Shown here: positions 7,832 to 12,787 of the stretch, one piece after another
Layout of the letters: each line of letters begins with the position of its first letter
Numbering within the stretch: the first letter of the stretch is position 1
NCBI GenBank assembly: GCA_041481485.1
Contig: JBGPBY010000170.1
Coordinates: forward strand, 1 to 12,787
DNA length: 12,787 bases
Origin: JBGPBY01 sp041481485
Lineage (GTDB): Bacteria; Acidobacteriota; Terriglobia; 20CM-2-55-15
Reading direction: 5' to 3'
Translations under genes and position numbers: made by a program
The notes under the pieces: generated by a model
What the model was told of the DNA's origin: nothing
Seen by the model: the letters and a program-made list of their open reading frames with translations, nothing else
Databases searched by the model: none

Positions 7832-7907
7832 CGGCTTGTGGATCTTCCCGCTTTTCTCAGGTGGAACTCAATTCCTGCCAGCCCGATGGTAATTAATCCG
7901 AAAGAAC

Positions 7908-7923
7908 GCGGTTCCGGAACCGC
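7908..7923. terminator. Perfect palindrome, possible terminator of the receptor gene
   Basis: GCGGTTCCGGAACCGC is a perfect 16-bp palindrome 76 bases after the receptor stop. It is followed by ATTTTC on the plus strand and preceded by AAAGAA, as expected for a hairpin (six GC-rich pairs, four-base loop) with short T runs in both directions. The T tract is short, so intrinsic termination is plausible rather than certain; a protein-binding palindrome is the alternative. Confidence 0.5.
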
Positions 7924-7948
7924 ATTTTCATCCAATGCCGCCGATAAA

Positions 7949-7969
7949 CGGAATCGGACCTCGATTCCG
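7949..7969 (-). terminator. Hairpin just after the PEGA gene stop
   Basis: CGGAATCG and CGATTCCG form an eight-pair stem with a five-base loop. It begins one base beyond the TAA of the minus-strand PEGA gene and is followed on that strand by TTTATC. Position and symmetry suggest a transcription terminator or 3'-end stabilising hairpin; the T run is weak. Confidence 0.45.
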
Positions 7970-7970
7970 C

Positions 7971-9551
7971 TTACGGAAAACTCAGGTGGATGCCGCCGTT
8001 GTTGTCTTTCGCGGTGACGCGGTATCGTTTTTCCGGAAGATTCAGGTACCGGAAGACCAACGTTCCACCTACCGGCACAGTAACTCGGTTCAACGGAGTT
8101 TGTCCCAGTTCCATCTCGGCCGAATCTCCGATCATAAATACATCTGCAAAGGGGGACACGTTGATGTTGACTGTGATCTCGAATGTCACGATGGCTGTGG
8201 TCGTTGTCCCCGGCTGGATATTGTAGGAAACTGACTTCTTCAATCCTTCATGCCGGTATTCGAATGTGTGCGATCCTGCGGGCTCATCCAACGTCATCGG
8301 AGTCGAGCCGAGCCGTCTGTCATTTTCGTAAATATCGACGTCCACAAGTGAAGAATTCCATCGAATTGTGCCCGTTATTACGGGCGGCACGTCTGAGGTT
8401 GGTTTCACAGCGAGTGGTGGTGATGGGGGCGGAGCCGGCAGACTCCTTGGCTCGCTGTCCGCTACGGCAGTCACCGGCTTCATCAGTACCGGAACCGTGA
8501 TCCGCCTGCCCGTTGCCGCGGCTACACTCATGGTTACAGTGGAGTATCCGGCTGTGGAGAATTCGAGCTGATGAATGCCGGGACTGACATCCAGGGATTC
8601 GGGTACAGTCTGATAGACTTTGCCGTCAAGCTTCAGCTGCACGCCGGAAGCGGGCACCACAATCGGAACCAGCTTGCCCGCGGGCTCCTGAATCGTATTG
8701 CGAGCAGTGGCTCCCGCTATTACCATGACGGCTTCCCTGCCGACCTCCACACCGTCTTTCTCGAACCGCAGATGGTAAAGGTTTGGTGCAAGCTGAAGTG
8801 GCTTAATTGGAGCGGTGCCCCGATATTGGTCATTGAGGAATACCTGGACTCCTCCGGTGAACACAATCTCGAGCATTCCCAGTGAAGAGTCTGTAACCGA
8901 AGTCACCGCTGCCGGTGTTCCGGTCGACGGAGCGGAGACGTACTTCCACAACGCAAATGCGCTGACCGGCAATACCAACGCCAGGATCAATGCGATGTAC
9001 AGTCGCCGCCAATTCGACCCTTCCACCAAGTAACCGCGATACGCTTCGCCTAAAGGAGGAACCATCGGCTGTTCGGTGACTGGCGGAGGCACGTCAATTT
9101 CCGATTTGGGAACAGCAGCCGACAATGAATTTGCGGCGGCAAGCACTTCCTGAAGCAGAAGCCGGGCCGGTTCGTTGTGCGGATCGGTGAGAATGATCGT
9201 CCGGAGGATTCGCTCGCTTCTCTGCAGCGCCTCAACGTCCGGCCGTGAACCCGCCTTCAGGACATGTTTGCGAACGTCATTGATTTCCTTTTGCAGGTCG
9301 GCGCGAATCCACTGTTCGATAGCCTGAGCTTCTAAGTGCCCAGGAAGGATGGACAGGATCACGCCGGTCTTTACCAGACACTCTTTGCGGCGATTCTCCT
9401 GAAATGCCTGTCTGGCCTGAGCCAATAATATCGCGCAGCCCTCGGCAGGCGAGGCGTCCAGCAGCGATCCCGAGTCAGGACTAGCCGCATCGTTTGGCTG
9501 TAGCCGGAACGCGCTTTCTTCGGGCGCCGAAGGTGTCTCTCCGTCAGGCAA
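7971..9551 (-). CDS. Membrane-anchored PEGA-repeat protein
   Basis: This 526-residue protein has no signal peptide. Residues 35-145 are helical and resemble a degenerate TPR-like region ('AILLAQARQAFQENRRKECL', 'RSERILRTIILTDPHNEPARLLL'). A proline-rich linker (about 150-166) leads to one transmembrane segment at 184-204, preceded by WRR, so the N-terminus is probably cytoplasmic and the C-terminus periplasmic. Beta-rich modules follow: about 225-285 and 290-358 (PEGA-like: 'VQVFLNDQYRGTAPI..LQLAPNLYHLRFEKDG', then 'VQLKLDGKVYQTVP'), a proline-rich spacer (365-390), then about 393-457 ('DIYENDRRLGSTPMTLDEPAGSHTFEYRHEG') and a less certain final one at 458-526. PEGA domains are surface or envelope adhesion-type modules of unknown ligand. 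The start is TTG; an in-frame TGA lies five codons upstream, no other early start exists, and GAGG sits ten bases before it. The function is unknown. It may link cytoplasmic partners to the envelope. Confidence 0.82.
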   Translation of the reverse strand: MPDGETPSAPEESAFRLQPNDAASPDSGSLLDASPAEGCAILLAQARQAFQENRRKECLVKTGVILSILPGHLEAQAIEQWIRADLQKEINDVRKHVLKAGSRPDVEALQRSERILRTIILTDPHNEPARLLLQEVLAAANSLSAAVPKSEIDVPPPVTEQPMVPPLGEAYRGYLVEGSNWRRLYIALILALVLPVSAFALWKYVSAPSTGTPAAVTSVTDSSLGMLEIVFTGGVQVFLNDQYRGTAPIKPLQLAPNLYHLRFEKDGVEVGREAVMVIAGATARNTIQEPAGKLVPIVVPASGVQLKLDGKVYQTVPESLDVSPGIHQLEFSTAGYSTVTMSVAAATGRRITVPVLMKPVTAVADSEPRSLPAPPPSPPLAVKPTSDVPPVITGTIRWNSSLVDVDIYENDRRLGSTPMTLDEPAGSHTFEYRHEGLKKSVSYNIQPGTTTTAIVTFEITVNINVSPFADVFMIGDSAEMELGQTPLNRVTVPVGGTLVFRYLNLPEKRYRVTAKDNNGGIHLSFP

Positions 9552-9819
9552 ATTGACTACACCTCAACAAACTCAATCGTTCAATCGCAAATATAGTACT
9601 CGTAGCGGAACGGAGAAGGAATCTCTTCGTGCTTCCTCGCGCCCCCGAGCGAAAGCGAATTTCCAGGGGAACATAGTTTGTGGTCAAGCGATCATCCAGC
9701 GTCAGGATCGCTATCCTCGCAGTGACTGGACAGATGCCGCTACCTAACACAAGATTCCTCCAGAATGCCGAGCTGGATCTGACGCCTGTCGCGGGCGAGA
9801 GACGCCAGCACCTGGCCAG
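9552..9819. other. Intergenic region between the GH2 and PEGA genes
   Basis: This 268-base stretch lies downstream of the GH2 stop and upstream of the PEGA start, both on the minus strand, and should contain the PEGA promoter. The bases near 9575-9600 are AT-rich and could hold a -10 element, but I cannot fix one. On the plus strand a 47-codon frame (GTG at 9680, TAA at 9821-9823) follows AGGGGA with nine-base spacing; it has no recognisable family and its end overlaps the GH2 stop, so it is only a possible small gene. No convincing terminator was seen. Confidence 0.4.
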
Positions 9820-12600
9820 CTAAAGACCGCTGACGGGCGTGGCCTTTCCGACAGTGATCACTGTTCGCGCGGATCGCAAACCATTCGACGCTGCCGTTAA
9901 CGTCACCATCCCCGATTGTCCTCGCTTTGCGCGAACTATCGCCAGCGCAAGTCCGTTGAAGGCCTTGCGGTCCTTCGAGGGGAATGGCGACATATCCGTT
10001 GGATCGCCATTGTCGGTGGCAACGATTTCTCCAGGTCCGGTGATTTGAAATTGAATGGGATTCATCGATCGGGGAACCATCTTCCCGTCATTGTCCGCCA
10101 CGTTTAATGTGACAAACGACAAATCCTTGCCGTCGCTGTCGATCGTGCTGCGGTCTGGAGTCAGCTGCAATTGCGTCGCGGCGCCCGCAGTCTTGACCGT
10201 TTCGCTCGCCCATACTTTTCCGTCCTTGTACGCGACGACTCGGAGTTCGCCCGGTTCGTAAACCACATCATCCCAGCGCAAGCGGTATTCCCCACGGGTC
10301 TTCGTCTTGCGGCCCAGTGATTTCCCATTAAGGAACAACTCGGCTTCGCGGCCCGATGTGTACACATGCACTGGAGTGACCTGGCCGATGCGATCCGGCC
10401 AGGTCCAGTGAGGGAGGAGATGCGCCATCGGATAGTCCGGACGCCAGTACGATTGATAAAGAAAGAAGCGGTCTTTCCGGAAACCGGCGAGGTCGATAAT
10501 GCCGTAGTACGAGCTCCGTGAGGCATCAAACGGAGTCGGCTCGCCCAGGTAGTCCCACCCTGTCCAGACGAATTCACCGGCCACAAAAGAATAGCGATCC
10601 TGAGCGGCGAACTCCTTTTCCGGAGAGTAGGCCCAGCTTGCAAAGTAAAGGTCGTAAGAACTCACCTGCCGGTTGGATGGTTCTTCACCCGCATTTGCGT
10701 TGGCAGGTGTGCCAAGTTCGGCCGCGACCGGAAACGTATAAACTCCGCGGCTGCTCAACGTGGCTGCGGTCTCGCTGCCCATAACGCACTTTCCCGGAAA
10801 ATTCTCATGAAACACCGGGTATTGCGGCGAGCCCCGGGAAAGACCGGCGCCTTGGTAATTCAACCCGACGGTATCCATGGGAGCGGGAAACGGGCTGGCC
10901 GCCTGAGCGCTGTTCATGGCGGTGATTGTTGGGCGCGTTGGATCTTCGGCGTGACAAATATCGACTAATTCCCTTGCAAGTGTGGCCCCGGCAGGACCTC
11001 CAGTCTGTTCGCCCACTTCATTTCCAATGCTCCAAAGAATGACGGAAGGATGATTTCGATCCCGCCGGATCATCGAACGCAAATCCTGTTCGTGCCAGTC
11101 CGGATACAGGAGGTGGTAGTCCAGCGCGGTTTTCTGGCGCACCCACTGGTCGAATGCCTCGTCCATCACCAGGATTCCCATCTTGTCGCAAAGATCCAGA
11201 AGTTCCGGCGCCGGTGGATTGTGACTGGTACGCAGAGCGTTGCACCCCATGTCGGCGAGCATCTCGAGCTGGCGCTGCAGGGCACGGACGTTGATTGCGG
11301 TACCAAGTGCGCCAAGATCGTGATGATTGCAGACACCGTTGAGTTTGATGTGCTCGCCGTTGAGGAAGAATCCGGCATTGGGATCGAACTTCAGGGTCCG
11401 GACACCGAATGGTGTTTCATAGCTATCCAGAATTGCGCCGCCCTGTTTCACGGTCGTCACGGCGACATACCGGTTTGGTTTCTGATTCGGTCCGGTGCCC
11501 CAGAGCCTGGGATTCCGAACCGCGCCCTGCATATCGGCGGTGGCGTTGCTGCCGGCAACAATGGACAGTTCGACCGGATCGAGCGTGGCGACCGGCAGAT
11601 TCGATTTTCGATCGTTACGATCGATTTCAAAAATCTGAGTTTCGACAGAAACTCTGGCGTCTTTTGCCGAGTCGTTGTCGACGGTTACTTTCAGATTGAG
11701 AGTTGCAGAGCTACTCGAAACTTCCGGAGTCGAAACGTATGTCCCCCACTGAGCGACATACACCGGCGCACATTCAACCAGCCAAATGTTGCGATAGAGT
11801 CCTCCGCCCGGATACCAGCGCGAGGATGCAGGAGGATTGTCGAGGCGAATCGCGAGCACGTTGTTGCCGCCCGCTTTTACATAAGGCGTGAGGTTGACAC
11901 GAAATGAAGCATAGCCATAGGGCCAACCGCCGGCGAAGCTGCCGTTGAGCCAGACCTCGCTGTAGGACATCGCACCGTCAATATCGAGAAATATCGATTT
12001 GCCGGCACTGTTGGCAGAAATGTTGAATTGCTTTCGATACCAAACGACTCCGGCAGAGGGCAATCGTCCCATACCCCCGCCGCCCGTTGCCGAAAACGGC
12101 CCTTCAATCGCATAGTCGTGGGGCAAATCCACGCTGCGCCATGAACTGTCATTGAATTGCGCAGCGATATAGCTCACACCTTCTTCCAGGTTTCCGTCCG
12201 GCCGACGCGATCGGCTCGCGGGATTGTTCAGAAACTGGTTTCCACTCGGAAGAATCCAGGACTTGACCACGGGAACGGAAGGCTGGGGCACCGGTTCTGC
12301 GCCGCGGGCCGCCGGCTGCGGTCTCACGTCGTAGAGCAAACTGGAACTCCCCGGCGGATCGCCTTTGATAAACCGCCAGTCCTGATCCAGGAGCCGGCGC
12401 GCACGCGGTGAGCGAATAGCGGCCGGTGATGTTGCGGGAACTGATGCGGGCGTCTGGACAACGGCATCCTGCAGCGGAGGCTCCACAAGAAGTCCGGCCA
12501 GCAATGCAGAACCCTTGCCGACGGCTGCAAGAAAGCCGCGGCGGCCGCATGCCGCCATGCGAAGCAGACTCTGCAGCGTGGATTGCTCCGATTTCTTCAT
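9820..12600 (-). CDS. Tat-exported GH2 beta-galactosidase-like glycoside hydrolase
   Basis: This 926-residue enzyme begins with a twin-arginine signal (GRRGFLAA at 19-26, hydrophobic stretch to about 40), implying periplasmic export after folding. GH2 domains follow: sugar-binding jelly roll about 70-275 ('DQDWRFIKGD', 'VDLPHDYAIEGPF', 'SRWYPGGGLYRNIWL'), immunoglobulin-like domain about 280-400, and TIM barrel about 405-720 with 'NGVCNHHDLGALG' and 'LRTSHNPPAPELLDLCD'. Glu528 in 'LWSIGNEVGE' is the expected acid/base and Glu610 in 'VMGSETAA' the probable nucleophile; 'GEFVWTGWDYLGEPTPF' (675-691) forms the aromatic active-site wall. A DUF4982-type module (about 735-800) and a bacterial Ig/invasin-like module (about 808-917) complete it. 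It should release terminal sugars, most likely beta-galactose, though related enzymes act on glucuronides or mannosides. AGGAGG at 12605-12610 supports the ATG. Fragments of other frames overlapping it are shadows. Confidence 0.93.
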   Translation of the reverse strand: MKKSEQSTLQSLLRMAACGRRGFLAAVGKGSALLAGLLVEPPLQDAVVQTPASVPATSPAAIRSPRARRLLDQDWRFIKGDPPGSSSLLYDVRPQPAARGAEPVPQPSVPVVKSWILPSGNQFLNNPASRSRRPDGNLEEGVSYIAAQFNDSSWRSVDLPHDYAIEGPFSATGGGGMGRLPSAGVVWYRKQFNISANSAGKSIFLDIDGAMSYSEVWLNGSFAGGWPYGYASFRVNLTPYVKAGGNNVLAIRLDNPPASSRWYPGGGLYRNIWLVECAPVYVAQWGTYVSTPEVSSSSATLNLKVTVDNDSAKDARVSVETQIFEIDRNDRKSNLPVATLDPVELSIVAGSNATADMQGAVRNPRLWGTGPNQKPNRYVAVTTVKQGGAILDSYETPFGVRTLKFDPNAGFFLNGEHIKLNGVCNHHDLGALGTAINVRALQRQLEMLADMGCNALRTSHNPPAPELLDLCDKMGILVMDEAFDQWVRQKTALDYHLLYPDWHEQDLRSMIRRDRNHPSVILWSIGNEVGEQTGGPAGATLARELVDICHAEDPTRPTITAMNSAQAASPFPAPMDTVGLNYQGAGLSRGSPQYPVFHENFPGKCVMGSETAATLSSRGVYTFPVAAELGTPANANAGEEPSNRQVSSYDLYFASWAYSPEKEFAAQDRYSFVAGEFVWTGWDYLGEPTPFDASRSSYYGIIDLAGFRKDRFFLYQSYWRPDYPMAHLLPHWTWPDRIGQVTPVHVYTSGREAELFLNGKSLGRKTKTRGEYRLRWDDVVYEPGELRVVAYKDGKVWASETVKTAGAATQLQLTPDRSTIDSDGKDLSFVTLNVADNDGKMVPRSMNPIQFQITGPGEIVATDNGDPTDMSPFPSKDRKAFNGLALAIVRAKRGQSGMVTLTAASNGLRSARTVITVGKATPVSGL

Positions 12601-12604
12601 CGAA

Positions 12605-12610
12605 CCTCCT
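12605..12610 (-). promoter_or_regulatory. Strong Shine-Dalgarno of the GH2 gene
   Basis: The minus strand reads AGGAGG four bases before the ATG of the GH2 gene, the strongest ribosome site in the window. It fixes the start that includes the twin-arginine signal. Confidence 0.8.
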
Positions 12611-12620
12611 GACGGACGCT

Positions 12621-12649
12621 ATTGTTTCGGAATGTTTGATGGATCGCAA
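12621..12649 (-). promoter_or_regulatory. Possible promoter of the GH2 gene
   Basis: On the minus strand TTGCGA (12644-12649) and AACAAT (12621-12626) are 17 bases apart, each matching four of six positions of the sigma-70-type consensus, shortly upstream of the Shine-Dalgarno. The match is weak and could be chance, but the interval between the start codon and the long inverted repeat leaves little other room for a promoter. Confidence 0.25.
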
Positions 12650-12669
12650 GGTCCAGAATCGCGGAATGC

Positions 12670-12777
12670 CTGCGATTCCCCAATGTAGGGGCGGTCTATG
12701 CCCGCCCACAATTCGGAGTAATGCAGGCCTCACCATTGTGGGCGGTCATAGACCGCCCCTACATTGGGGAATCGCAG
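12670..12777. repeat. 43-bp near-perfect inverted repeat (REP/MITE-like)
   Basis: Bases 12670-12712 and 12735-12777 are reverse complements over 43 bases with a single mismatch, separated by 22 bases. Each arm contains a smaller palindrome around GGGCGGTC-ATA-GACCGCCC, perfect in the right arm and with one mismatch in the left. The outer ends read CTGCGATTCCCCAATG. No transposase is present. This organisation resembles paired REP/BIME or MITE-type dispersed intergenic elements; a similar 'GTAGGGGCGG..TATG' motif is, from memory, common in several environmental phyla. It lies upstream of the GH2 gene and could fold into a long hairpin in transcripts crossing it. Confidence 0.85.
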
Positions 12778-12787
12778 TCAGTCACAA

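Noticed and set aside
9740..9835. Alternative-frame continuation after the GH2 stop suggesting a frameshifted C-terminus
   Set aside because: The GH2 protein already ends at a natural boundary after its Ig-like module, and the extra frame shows no domain similarity.
11050..11907. Plus-strand frame of 285 codons opposite the GH2 gene
   Set aside because: The minus-strand frame contains intact GH2 catalytic motifs through this region, so this is a codon-bias shadow.
1..12787. tRNA, rRNA, CRISPR array, integrase or complete insertion sequence
   Set aside because: No cloverleaf-like segment, spaced direct repeats, or transposase/integrase motifs were found when reading both strands.

Overview
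The window looks like a chromosomal stretch from an Acidobacteriota-type bacterium of the Solibacteres/Bryobacterales or Vicinamibacteria kind. That is inferred from the gene set, not from a marker gene. The set comprises a DUF1592/DUF1588/DUF1585 haem-motif protein followed by a DUF1552 protein and an exported ankyrin protein, an Oar-like TonB-dependent receptor with a carboxypeptidase-regulatory domain, a PEGA-repeat membrane protein, and a large Tat-exported family 2 glycoside hydrolase. No RNA genes, CRISPR arrays, prophage or complete insertion sequences were seen.

Layout. From 1 to 3721 (+) there is a tight three-gene unit: the 3' part of a DUF1592/1588/1585 protein, a DUF1552 protein with a twin-arginine signal, and a Sec-exported ankyrin-repeat protein. 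Both junctions are ATGA overlaps, so the three are probably translationally coupled and act together in the envelope. From 3769 to 3930 (-) lies a fragment encoding the last helices of a drug/metabolite (EamA/DMT) transporter. It is cut off where a toxin-antitoxin module begins. That module (3976-4633, +) is an AbrB-fold antitoxin overlapping a PIN-domain VapC-like toxin, preceded by a 9-bp perfect inverted repeat that is a good candidate autoregulatory operator. The gap at 4634-5029 holds no gene I can support. An Oar-like TonB-dependent outer-membrane receptor occupies 5030-7831 (+).

The right half is on the minus strand. A one-pass membrane protein with a cytoplasmic helical N-terminus and several PEGA-like repeats (7971-9551) converges on the receptor. 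Two hairpin-forming palindromes sit between the two stop codons. A Tat-signal GH2 beta-galactosidase-like enzyme covers 9820-12600. Upstream of it, at the window edge, is a 43-bp near-perfect inverted repeat (12670-12777) whose arms each contain a GGGCGGTC-type palindrome. It resembles a dispersed REP/MITE-like element.

How the genes fit together: most products are exported or envelope-located (periplasmic haem-type and DUF1552 proteins, periplasmic ankyrin protein, outer-membrane receptor, PEGA membrane protein, periplasmic glycosidase). This fits a bacterium that scavenges polymers, but direct cooperation can only be argued for the first three genes and for the toxin-antitoxin pair. The best candidate for an under-described system is the coupled DUF1592-DUF1552-ankyrin unit.
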